64,000 nt of DNA from Sepiola atlantica (lineage: Eukaryota > Mollusca > Cephalopoda > Sepiida > Sepiolidae). The stretch's first letter is position 1. Every line of letters starts with the position of its first letter. A model generated the notes under the pieces. That model was not told the origin of the DNA and ran no database searches. It saw only the letters and a list, made by a program, of their open reading frames with translations. The stretch spans positions 56,161,580-56,225,579 of the forward strand of contig OY744529.1 in the NCBI GenBank assembly GCA_963556195.1, given 5' to 3'. Both the position numbers and the translations under genes were made by a program. This document shows, in pieces, positions 12,603 through 22,366 of this stretch.

Positions 12603-13131
12603 CTGTATCTTGTTGTTCTTTTTACAGTAAAACAAATCGATTTACTACATATTTGCTATATTGACATAAGTAATAACCTACCAAATCTTATTATTAGGAT
12701 AATAATATGAACATTTTTAAATAGAGGGAAGGCACAGCATAGTTTACACAATCTACCGCCCTCCACATTTTAAGAATATTTTTCTAAATAGTAACATTAT
12801 TATTTATAAACTCATTCTTAACCTAGAGATGTGGATTAGTTAACTATTCTGTCGTTAAAGCGTCTTCTTATTTTGCATACCAATCGTTGACTGTTTTCAA
12901 TTATTCATGAAAAGATTTAAATAGCATGTTGTAAACTAACGACCAACTAATATAAATCAGTATTGGTTTAAAAGAAAGTTAATCTTTAGTTATCTCACAA
13001 TTTTCAATCAATTACAAGGAAAACATTTGAGAAAACAGATTTAGAAAGATCTACTCGTGCAATATACGCCCCTAAGTGTATTCTTCACGTATTGTATCGG
13101 AATCGCGAAAAATGTTGAAATCGTCCGATAA

Positions 13132-13133
<2 letters not shown>
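12602..13133. other. AT-rich non-coding DNA
   Basis: No gene or repeat recognised, apart from the possible element end at 13085-13137 noted for 10224. Confidence 0.5.

Positions 13134-13217
<84 letters not shown>
13134..13217. repeat. (TA)n array
   Basis: About 42 TA dinucleotides, uninterrupted. Confidence 0.95.
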
Positions 13218-13220
<3 letters not shown>

Positions 13221-13518
13221 TGTTCATAAAAGGTTGTGGGCAATGCACATTCCGGGTAAGATGTAAGCTGGAAGGAACAAAAATAATAAATCGAATACGA
13301 AATGTGACTTACTATTTACTTTTTTCTTAAAATCTTACATAACAGCAAGTGTGGTGTTAGCTGTTTGTGTGATGTCCGGATGATTATAAAAATCATTTAT
13401 TTAATATTTCGGGAAAAGAAACTTCCCTTTGTCAAAAATAATAAACACCAGAGGAAAATTCCGTCCGTGCAGAGAATCATACTACTACTATTCCCAACAA
13501 TGCTTTAAGCAAACTACC

Positions 13519-13612
13519 ATTCTCTCTCTCGCCCTCTCTCTCTCTATATATATATATATCTATATCTATATCTATCTATCTATCTATCTATATATATATA
13601 TATATATATATA
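13519..13612. repeat. (TC)n / (TA)n / (TATC)n compound microsatellite
   Basis: A TC run passes into TA, then TATC and TA again. The preceding ~300 bases (13218-13518) hold no recognised feature. Confidence 0.93.
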
Positions 13613-15700
13613 ATTCAATAACTATATATATTTATATAAAGTTAAGTATGTGTTTATATGTATATATTTGTATGAGCAAGATAATGGAATTGGGTTACAC
13701 AGTATTAATAGTGGTCAGATTGTGTTAGTTTAGGATATTTTAGCAATGATTGTAGATATTTAAAAGAGCCAATGTCTTTTTACTATTAAATTGTATATTG
13801 TCAAGTGTAGACTTGACTCGATGAGGTGTCTAAGTTTGGTATCGTATGCATATTTGACTATTGCAGTTTTTTTGTGTGTTAAAATGATCACTTAAGGATA
13901 GCATGTGTACGAGGAGTGCTCTATTAGCGTTGCCCCATTTTATGGCGATCTTGTGCTCATAGATTTTTTAGGAGAAGTTGGATACCTCGATGCATACTTT
14001 GTCGCAATAATGAGATATATACCGGTGTGTGTTTATAGAGCGGGGTCAATGTTTTTGAGTTTGTGAAATATATTTTTAATAGTGAATTTGTTGGATTGAA
14101 AAGTTGTAATGTTTTTTTTTGCCAGCGTGATGTAGAGGTAATTGTTATGTAGTGGGAAGAATGATATGTCTGAGGGAGTGATGGTGTATTCTGCCTTCGT
14201 ATTGTAGAAAATATGGATGTTTTTCTCTTGCGTTAAGGATAAAGTGTGTGTGGTATTTTACTTATTTTAAAGATCGTTCTATGATCTGATATTGGTTTAT
14301 AAGATGTTGGGGCTTTAGATTCTAAGTGATCTTATGTATCAACCTATTACGAGGCAAGTTATAATTGTGTAGTGGTAGTGCGAGTAATAACCCACTTCAA
14401 TCCTTATTAAAACACATAAAAAAAACACTGACGCCACCCCATGAACACACGTCGACATATACACAATCACATATCATGATTGCAACGAAGTAACACACGC
14501 CGTCTACTAACAGGAACAAGGCCATTAAGTTAGGTGACGAGAAAAGCTCACTAGTAACTAAATCATAATTTAAAAAAAAAATGCAATAGTCAAGCAGGCA
14601 TACGATACTAGACAGACAGCTCGTTGCATCCATTTTTATTACACAAGTTAAAATAAGCATACTGCTTATACCTGGCTCCATTCAAATGTCTCCAATCATC
14701 GCTTTAAAAGTTTTAACGAACAAAAATTGACCACTATTGATACTGGATGAACCAATTCCAGTACCTTGCTTTTTCTCCTCTTTCTGTTTTTCTTGATGTT
14801 CATGTCCTCCCATTTCTCTCATGTTCATATCTTATCCCGTTATTCTCTAACTCTCTTCACACGACGCTTCGCACGACCAGGTCCATACTACCAAAAGATC
14901 TACCAACCTAATGGGTAACTAACCCTAATCCTACTCCTACCATACACTTATTACTACTCCTACACCCTGCTTTCACACTATAAAAATTATTCCTGTACCC
15001 CTACTTTTACTAACTCATCCATCCTCTCTATACTTAAGCAGACTTAAACTTCAGTGTATAAAACCCGTTATTGGATGGAAGTATTGTACAAAAAATGGAC
15101 AACTTAAGTAAAATTCTGTGTTAATATTTATACAGAGAAATTACAAAAAATTATCCGTATTGAGGTATTTTCATTATAATTTACTATTTTCGGACTGGTT
15201 ACTCAATCTTGGTTATTGTTATTGGAAGGATTCGGTATCGGACCATATTCAGATGTATTGTGCAGAACTCGTAAATGGTCATAGAATTTTTATCGAACAA
15301 TTTTGTAGAATCCTTGATATACTGTTCACATTCCGTTCCCTCAACATTGAACTTAGAACCTCAAGTTTATCTAACACTTTAACCAACGTACTAGTCGCCT
15401 CGATCTTGTATCTCTTTAAATTGTAATAACTAATTTTACTCGTACGTTAATTATGTATCCTTTTCAATCTTCACATTTAAAAAAGCTTTTCTGTGCCATA
15501 TTCGCATATTTGTTTACAAATAACAATTCTGTCTCATTCGTTGTGGTAACGCTTGAATTAGTCATGTGTTTCATGATGATGATTATTCGCGGAATGTGTC
15601 TTGCTAGTTTTTTTGTGTATATTTCTTATTTCCTATTCAAAATATTGTCTATTTTCTTTCATATTTTATTTTGGGGGATATTAATTCATAACTGTCGTTT
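13613..15700. other. Non-coding DNA, no gene seen
   Basis: About 2.1 kb. Open frames are short, are rich in Phe/Leu/Ile/Ser as expected from AT- or TC-rich DNA, and lack recognisable domains. Confidence 0.55.
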
Positions 15701-16970
15701 TCTCAATGACTTTTAGCAATATTTCTTTCTTTTTCCTCTTTATTTTCTTTCTTATTTGTTTCTTTTTTCTTTTGACTCTTTCTTCTGTCTTTCCTTACTT
15801 CTTCCATTTCCTTCCCCTTTTTTGTTTGTCCTCTTGAAGTTTTGTCTTTCATTTACCTCTATCATTCTTTATTGAAGTTATTCTTTCTGTTATCAGTTTT
15901 CTGACTTAACATTGTTTCCCTTTATTTCATCTTTGGTTGCTCTTTGGCACGTGGCTTTTTCATTTATCCTTTTCGTCGCTTTCATTACCCATTTCTTGTT
16001 TGCCCCCTATCATACCCTTCAATTTATTGATCTATTTTCTATGGTTCGTCTGCAATTTTGTTTCATTATTTTCATTGTCAGTCTTTTCGTACAGTGCACT
16101 TGTCTGCATCTGTCATGGTGTCATTTATTTTGTGGATTACTATCGAAAGCCGCCAAAAATGTGTTCGATTGTCACCTGCAAATTTACCTAATTGGCATAA
16201 TGGCCGCATTTAGCATAGGCTATACAATTGTCTTCTTATCATAATATCAGGATCATAAGTTGTTGTTATTATTTCACATAAGTCGGGGATACTGGGGTTG
16301 ATGCTCGCTAAATGTCTCATGACCTAGGGAAGGGTATTCATTGCACTAAGCTCAATAGTTGAGTAAATGCAGACACTAACTAGATCTTACATAAGGGAAG
16401 GGGGACACATTGGTGCAAAGAATATTTCATTAATTTCTTTCTATATTTTTCTTTTTTACTTTTTCTATTATTTATTCTTTCAGTTTGTTTTTACTATTCA
16501 TCCGCCTTCACTTCCTTTCTTGCTATTTTCCTGTTCTTTCTTTTATGTATGTTTCTTTTCTTTCTTTCTTTCTTTCTTTCTTTTGGTGTTTTAATTCCTG
16601 TTCATTTAGTCATTAGTTCTTTCTCTTTTCAATCCATTCTTCTTGTATTCTTCCTTTTTTCAATCCATTCTTCTTGTATTCTTTCTACTTTTTCAATCCA
16701 TTCTTCTTGTATTCTTTCTACTTTTTTCTATGATTCTGCTTATGTTTGTTTCCTTTCTTTTCTCTCTTCCCTGTTAATTTCGTAGCTTTTCTCTCTTTTC
16801 CTTCCCTTTTTTACTATATTTGTATTCTTTTTACCGACCCCCCTGCCTCTTTCTTTCTCTTCCTCTCTCTCTATCTCACTTTCTATCTTTCTCTATCTCT
16901 AACACCTTTTCTTCTATGTATCCAATATGAATTCCTTGTCGCTATTTCTTCTACACTTTCAATTTAACAA
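15701..16970 (+). repeat. Pyrimidine-rich low-complexity tract
   Basis: The + strand is strongly biased to T and C for about 1.3 kb (TTTCTTTC, CTCTCTC, TTCCTTC words), broken around 16190-16400 by ordinary sequence. Three near-copies of TTTTTCAATCCATTCTTCTT followed by GTATTC lie at about 16625-16725. Phe/Leu/Ser-rich open frames follow from composition. Strand-asymmetric polypyrimidine of this kind is common in introns. Confidence 0.7.
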
Positions 16971-17499
16971 ATCGATTCTCTCATGAGGCCATTCAGATTT
17001 TTCCTTCACTTGTCACTGTTTACTTTACTCTTTCCTTCAAACGAGGAGTACATTTTCGTTATGATTTCCCTGATGGAGTCTTCGAACTCTACGCAACCCT
17101 TTATTAAATAAAGAAACCGACATAGTTCCGTGTGTCAGACGAAAATCTTTCCGTACACAAAAAGTGTAGTGAAATGAGCAGATGCGCTTATTCATTCATA
17201 TCGAATCGAGTTAAAAACAATGTAGTAAACACGGGCTGGTTAACAGATTTGAATATTTTAATACTTCCCGTCACCATCGATAAGATAAGGCACACAAAAC
17301 ATCAATTGTCATTCAAATTATTTTACTTTACAAGTCTTCTATCCATCAATATAAAGAACACTGTGTTACAATTTACTTTTTGGTTTAACAAGTAATAATT
17401 AACTATCAACAAACTCATATTTCCATCGATTGAAGAGCCTAAGCATATTTATAGGTTTATATATTTCGATCTAGAGGATTTACTTCTACACCAATCATT
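16971..17499. other. Non-coding DNA, no gene seen
   Basis: No domain or repeat recognised. Confidence 0.5.
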
Positions 17500-17985
17500 A
17501 TGAATTTGGAACACAGTTGCTAGGCGTAAAGTGCCCAAATGTGTACTATATTTGGTTTTAGTCAAAGAGGGTAAAAAAGGGTAGACATATTTGTTGAACA
17601 TTTAGATACTTCCGAGTGTTGTTAAAGTTTAGCAATAGGTATAATACATCAATTAATAAATACTCCGAAATGTTCAGTGTCTTTGGAGTGTTTTAAAGTT
17701 ATTTGAAGTTGCATAATATAGGCATAATCTCACATTTAAAAATTAAAATATATCAGATTTCAACTGAAATCTACTTACAGTCAATAGACACAAATGAGGC
17801 AAAATTCTTTTAACTTGAATTTCTTCTAAAGACCCCCTAAACGTAAGCCTTAATTTTTAGACATTTTATTAAAATCAAAATCGTGTAATTGAATTTTATC
17901 TAAATTATAACAAAGATTCTAGACATAATATTTAGTAACATTATATCTTGATTTGAATCTTAGTAAACAGATATTTTTCTAGTTA
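17500..17985 (+). repeat. Dispersed repeat family R1, copy A
   Basis: Shares ordered blocks with 19903-20182 plus 20905-21045 and with 37480-37835. The blocks are AAATGTGTACT.TATTT.G, GGGTAAAA, ATCAATTAATAAA, a GCATAATAT.GGCA word, TTTAGACATTTTATT and ATTCTAGACATAA, closing in TATATCTTGATTT. The copy is diverged and non-coding. The family class is unknown; it has no visible terminal inverted repeats or tRNA boxes. Confidence 0.65.
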
Positions 17986-18271
17986 CTTATATTGTAAACC
18001 TATACTATATACCAATAACCAGCAGCCGTTTATTATATGTACATCTATTTGGGTTAGATTCCGACCGAGTCCGTAACAATTCACTTTTTATACCAAATTC
18101 CTATGTTAACAAAGAAATTGGTAAAGCTTAGCATTTGATTGGCCAAATTCAACCCGGAAGAAGCCATGAACAGTAACTCTAAATAAGAATAAAGAAACGA
18201 GTTTGAAATATTTGTTTTGTCCTAATTGCTGTTTCCTGTATTTGTAAAAAAATATTTCTAATTCTATTGTT
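17986..18271. other. Intron sequence upstream of the ARID3 exon
   Basis: AT-rich sequence leading into a T-rich tract and the splice acceptor. No other feature recognised. Confidence 0.6.
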
Positions 18272-18285
18272 TTGCATTTTTGCAG
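18272..18285 (+). other. Splice acceptor (3' splice site)
   Basis: TTGCATTTTTGCAG follows a T-rich stretch (18242-18280) and is placed directly before the coding block. The AG is 18284-18285. The reading frame of the exon begins in phase 0 right after it. Confidence 0.85.
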
Positions 18286-19083
18286 TCGAATGGAGATTTA
18301 CACGAGTCTGATGTTGACTCCGATGCTGCCAGCGATAACGGGGAAGAGAGCGAAATCTGCACGGACAAAATGGACCCGGCCGATCGTGAGCTGTACGAAA
18401 AGCTCAAACAACAAGAACGAGAAGAACGCGAGGAGATCGAAAGAGAGTTGAAAGCTCACGAGGAGGCAATCGCTCGACAGCACGAAGAACTGCGAGCTAA
18501 GGACTTGAGACTGCACGAACGTATCCAACAGCATCGCGAACAGGACTTGCGTAAACTTCCGATCTCGACAGGAACCGGCAGCACAGGATCTGGAAACGGT
18601 TCTTCGGGAAACGGCGGCAATGGAAGCAGTGGATCCAATAGTGGATCTGTAAATACCGGATCCGGAAGTGGAAATGGTGGTGGGGGAGGAGGAGGCGGCG
18701 GAGGAGGTGGTGGAGCGAGTGGAGGCGGGAGTATAGTCAGTGTCGGTAATATTGGCAGCGTTGGTCTCGGGACCGGCAGTGGTGCCAGCCCAGTAGACTA
18801 TGTGACAACGCCACCAGGTGCCCATAACCGACTTAACTCAACTGGGGACTTGAAAGCGGACCACTCCCGGTTGGATCTCATCAACCATGCTGCCTATTTA
18901 GAAAGATTTGCAGCGGCGGCAGCTGCAGCAGCAACTGGGGGTGTGGTTAACAGAGGACTTCCTGGGGCACCGACGTTAGCGTCGTTGCCGCCGGCTTCGG
19001 TTCCCAGCCATACTTTACCAAACCCCAGCGTTGACACCACAGGACCATCTCATCATTGGACATTTCAGGAACAGTTCAAACAG
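18286..19083 (+). CDS. ARID3: Internal exon of an ARID3 / dead ringer (retained) family transcription factor
   Basis: A 798-bp exon (266 codons, phase 0 at both ends) encodes the region before the ARID domain. By residue: 1-30 acidic Asp/Glu/Ser-rich; 31-92 a highly charged, probably helical or coiled-coil segment (ELYEKLKQQEREEREEIERE onward); 96-163 Gly/Ser/Asn-rich with 13 consecutive Gly at 131-143; 205-217 AYLERF followed by an Ala run; 218-256 Pro-rich; 257-266 HWTFQEQFKQ. The last ten residues match the conserved opening of the ARID3 ARID domain (W-T-Y/F-E-E-Q-F-K-Q), which normally continues with a short linker and LYE. ARID3 proteins bind AT-rich DNA in the nucleus and regulate development; that is family knowledge. 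GC content is far above the flanks and the Gly run uses mixed codons, so it is not a simple triplet expansion. The start codon and the DNA-binding core lie outside the window or in exons I did not find. Confidence 0.82.
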
Positions 19084-19089
19084 GTAACA
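19084..19089 (+). other. Splice donor (5' splice site)
   Basis: CAG|GTAACA: the codon CAG (Gln) ends the exon. Reading on into the intron would give only Val-Thr and then a TGA stop, which supports the junction. Confidence 0.85.
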
Positions 19090-19547
19090 TGATCACATTT
19101 ATTATGGAGGCAAGCATAATATGCGCACGCGAACGACAGCATTAGTTTTTCATTTCTTATTCTCGTTGTTGTCATGGCGTAAAAATGCACAGAGCACGCA
19201 TACACAAACACATGAGCCCACACATACGCGCATACATACACACACACACACAATGTACAGCATGTTAAGTAATCTTCCTTTTGCTTCACCGTGTTCACAA
19301 ATAGACATCTACACGACGACTACATATAAAAGTGTATTCAAAAAAATGTACACACTTTATGGCTGTTTCGTTTATATTGAGGTGTAATACTCTTTTAAAG
19401 GTTCAATATTAAACCTGTCGCTATTAATTTCTAATAAAAATGATGCATTAATGGATATTAGTTAATTGCAGTGTTGATTAAGTATGTTAATTTCTTATCT
19501 CTCTCTCACTTTTACTCTCTTTCTCTTTTTCTTTGCTTGTCCTCTAT
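19090..19547. other. Intron sequence downstream of the ARID3 exon
   Basis: No gene. A short CA/CG-type run (ACACACATACGCGCATACAT) lies at about 19200-19250. Confidence 0.6.
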
Positions 19548-19632
19548 CACATTCTCTCTCTCTCTTTCTGTCTGTCTGTTTGTCTCGCTCTCTCTCTCGC
19601 TCTCTCTCTCTCTATCTACTTATCTTTATATA

Positions 19633-19673
<41 letters not shown>
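19548..19673. repeat. (TC)n then (TA)n compound microsatellite
   Basis: Imperfect CTCTCTGTCTG/TCTCGCTC pyrimidine repeat followed by about 40 bases of TA. Confidence 0.93.
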
Positions 19674-19677
<4 letters not shown>

Positions 19678-19692
19678 CAGTGTACGCGGATC

Positions 19693-19738
19693 AACCAGCG
19701 TTTCGACGTTAACATGTGTGAACGTCGAAACACTGGTT
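19693..19738. repeat. 18-bp stem hairpin
   Basis: AACCAGCGTTTCGACGTT (19693-19710) pairs with AACGTCGAAACACTGGTT (19721-19738) around a 10-base loop. One position is G:T-compatible. Less AT-rich than its surroundings. Confidence 0.85.
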
Positions 19739-19847
19739 AGTCCGTTTATAATGTTTATATAAAATTTTATTTATAAAAACTGTACTTTGTATTGAGCACT
19801 ATGAAAAAAAATTGGTTTGCAGTTCATGTTATCGATGTATTTGAACT

Positions 19848-19848
<1 letters not shown>

Positions 19849-19902
<54 letters not shown>
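19849..19902. repeat. (TA)n-(GA)n microsatellite
   Basis: About 26 bases of TA pass directly into about 28 bases of GA. Confidence 0.95.
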
Positions 19903-19904
<2 letters not shown>

Positions 19905-20182
19905 AAGTAGATTTATATGTTCATATATTTGTATGTACAGGATTCCCTCTCAATCTAGTTTTGAATTTAGAAACAGAGCTACTAGTCGAAGTGGTTCAAA
20001 TGTGTACTGTATTTAGTTTCCTGCAAAAAAGGGTAAAACGGTGTTGGGAGCATTTTGTGAAAATTAAAATACATACGATTCTTTGTCAAAATATAATAAT
20101 ACGTATCAGTTAATAAACATTCCCTAAATTTCAATTGATTTACAGTATTGTAAAGGGTTCTAAGGGGCATAATATGGGCACA
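19903..20182 (+). repeat. Dispersed repeat family R1, copy B, left part
   Basis: Shares with copy A the blocks TTGAATTT.GAA.ACAG, AAATGTGTACTGTATTT, GGGTAAAA and AATAAACATTCC. With copy C it shares GGGCATAATATGGGCACAA. It stops where the 31-bp array begins. Confidence 0.65.
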
Positions 20183-20889
20183 ACATAGTCATGAAACACC
20201 AATCAAATTTGAGCCATAGTCATGAGACACCAATCAAATTTGAGCCATAGTCATTAGACACCAATCAAATTTGAGCCATAGTCATGAAACACCAATCAAA
20301 TTTGAGCCATAGTCATGAGACACCAATCAAATTTGAGCCATAGTCATTAGACACCAATCAAATTTGAGCCATAGTCATGAAACACCAATCAAATTTGAGC
20401 CATAGTCATGAGACACCAATCAAATTTGAGCCATAGTCATGAGACACCAATCAAATTTGAGCCATAGTCATGAAACACCAATCAAATTTGAGCCATAGTC
20501 ATGAGACACCAATCAAATTTGAGACATAGTCATGAGACACCAATCAAATTTGAGCCATAGTCATGAAACACCAATCAAATTTGAGCCATAGTCATGAAAC
20601 ACCAATCAAATTTGAGCCATAGTCATGAAACACCAATCAAATTTGATCCATAGTCATGAAACACCAATCAAATTTGAGCCATAGTCATGAAACACCAATC
20701 AAATTTGAGCCATAGTCATGAAACACCAATCAAATTTGAGCCATAGTCATGAAACACCAATCAAATTTGATCCATAGTCATGAAACACCAATCAAATTTG
20801 AGCCATAGTCATGAAACACCAATCAAATTTGATCCATAGTCATGAAACACCAATCAAATTTGAGCCATAGTCATGAAACACCACTCAAA
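20183..20889 (+). repeat. 31-bp minisatellite, ~23 copies, inside repeat R1
   Basis: Units read CATAGTCATGAAACACCAAT then CAAATTTGAGC. Early units cycle through ATGAAAC, ATGAGAC and ATTAGAC, a 93-bp trimer; later units become uniform ATGAAAC. A TTTGATCC variant recurs at about 20645, 20769 and 20831, spaced 4 and 2 units. In copies A and C of R1 the corresponding place has no array, so the array grew from a short internal motif of this copy. Confidence 0.95.
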
Positions 20890-20904
20890 CAACATTACCT
20901 ACAT

Positions 20905-21110
20905 TTCATTTTCTTTTTAAGTTTAAGACTTAAATCTGAGATATTATATAGAATAAAAATCATGTAATAGATGTTGATTAAAATTAGAATAAGGATTGTA
21001 GACATAAGGTTTAGTACTATTATATCTTGATTTTAAGGGTACATTAAAGTGATGCAACACTTTTTGTTCGATGAATTAATCTTACCCGTGCATGGACAGG
21101 TATTCTTCTA

Positions 21111-21113
<3 letters not shown>
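20905..21113 (+). repeat. Dispersed repeat family R1, copy B, right part
   Basis: Resumes the R1 order with ATAAAAATCATGTAATA, TTAGAATAAGGATTGTAGAC and TATATCTTGATTTTAAG, then a unique tail ending beside a (TA)n array. Confidence 0.65.

Positions 21114-21200
<87 letters not shown>
21114..21200. repeat. (TA)n array
   Basis: About 43 TA dinucleotides with one TG interruption. Confidence 0.95.
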
Positions 21201-21202
<2 letters not shown>

Positions 21203-21639
21203 AGGGAGGCGCGATAGCGCTCCATCCCTTAATAGACTTCAAAAACGATCTATGCTAGAAATCTCATTTCTTTGATCAGTCATAACTCAAAAACCAATAA
21301 ACCAAATTATGTAAAACTTTGCACAAAATTTTCATTTGATAGGTTCTATAAGTGTGTAGAATTTCAGCATCATTAGTCAAGGCGACCCAGAGATCCAGAA
21401 AGGTCAGGAGTGATTTTGTGTTATCCGTGCGTACGTACGTACGTGCGTGTGTGCCACCCTGGATCTCATCAACTATTTGATGGATTCAGCTTATTTTTGG
21501 CAGAGATAGAGGTTCTAGAGTCTAATTGATGGCATTTTAATTTCAGTTTACCATATACCTTAGTTTTCTAGAAAATTTATAAAAAAAACTTAAAAATTAC
21601 CATTGTTTTGAGGCATAGCCTTTACAAAAGTAGTGACAT
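21201..21639. other. Non-coding DNA, possible old repeat
   Basis: Starts with GGCGCGATAGCGC and later has ACGTACGTACGTGCGTGTGTG. No coding pattern; it may be degraded repeat, but I have no second copy. Confidence 0.45.
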
Positions 21640-22027
21640 TCTATCATAAATGCTAGTATACTGAAATCATATGCCCTTAATAGGGTTAAGATGAAAATTC
21701 ATATACATTAATGTGCAAAAGCAAGGAAATTCCCAAATGTTTACACTTTTATTGTCATTAAGGGTATGACTACATATCAACCAAATCATTTCATTATCAC
21801 ATCACTACAGTATAAATATCTATGCATGAGATGATGAAGTGTGTGAGGTGCGCTGAAGAAAAATTCTTACAATTAAAATACATAGCCCTGTTGTGTTCGC
21901 ATACCTTTAATGACAATAAAAGTGTAAAGATTTGAGAATTTCCTTGCTTTTGCACATTTAGTGTATATGAATTTTCATCTTAACCTATTAAGGGCATATG
22001 ATTTCAGTATACTGGAATTTATCATAG
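21640..22027. mobile_element. 388-bp MITE-like element with ~125-bp inverted repeats
   Basis: The left arm 21640-21769 and right arm 21900-22027 are inverted copies sharing AGTATACTGAAATCATATGC, AAGATGAAAATTCATATACA, TGCAAAAGCAAGGAAATTC and CACTTTTATTGTCATTAA. A 130-bp unique centre has no open frame of note. Non-autonomous DNA element by structure; family not recognised. Confidence 0.8.
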
Positions 22028-22041
22028 ATATCCCCATATTA

Positions 22042-22091
<50 letters not shown>

Positions 22092-22250
22092 TGATATGGG
22101 GAACATACTATATACAATGAAAAAATAAATTTAAAAAAATGTTACGTATGATGTCGAAATTCACGAATAAAAACTAGAGTTCACAAATTCGAATTTAAAA
22201 AAAAAACAAGAAAAAAAAATAGTATGTTCCCCATACAATTCATTATTCAT
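22028..22250. repeat. Inverted-repeat cluster around a (TA)n core
   Basis: ATATCCCCATATTATTCATA before the (TA)n tract (22047-22089) is complemented by TATGAATGATATGGGGA after it. The phrase GGGGAACATACTAT at about 22096 is complemented again by ATAGTATGTTCCCC at about 22220. Probably a small TA-inserted foldback whose centre has expanded. Confidence 0.65.
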
Positions 22251-22276
22251 TTTACGGTGTGACACCATTTTGTCTC

Positions 22277-22278
<2 letters not shown>

Positions 22279-22363
<85 letters not shown>
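22279..22363. repeat. (TA)n array
   Basis: About 42 uninterrupted TA dinucleotides. Confidence 0.95.

Positions 22364-22366
<3 letters not shown>

Noticed and set aside
15912..16967. Hydrophobic, membrane-like open frames
   Set aside because: Phe/Leu/Ser content follows from T/C-rich DNA; overlapping frames look alike and no family is recognisable.
18298..18825. 175-codon antisense frame over the ARID3 exon
   Set aside because: Shadow of the GC-rich sense frame; only the sense frame ends at a splice donor and a known domain start.
20183..20889. CRISPR-like regular repeats
   Set aside because: 31-bp units with no spacers; a minisatellite inside a dispersed repeat.
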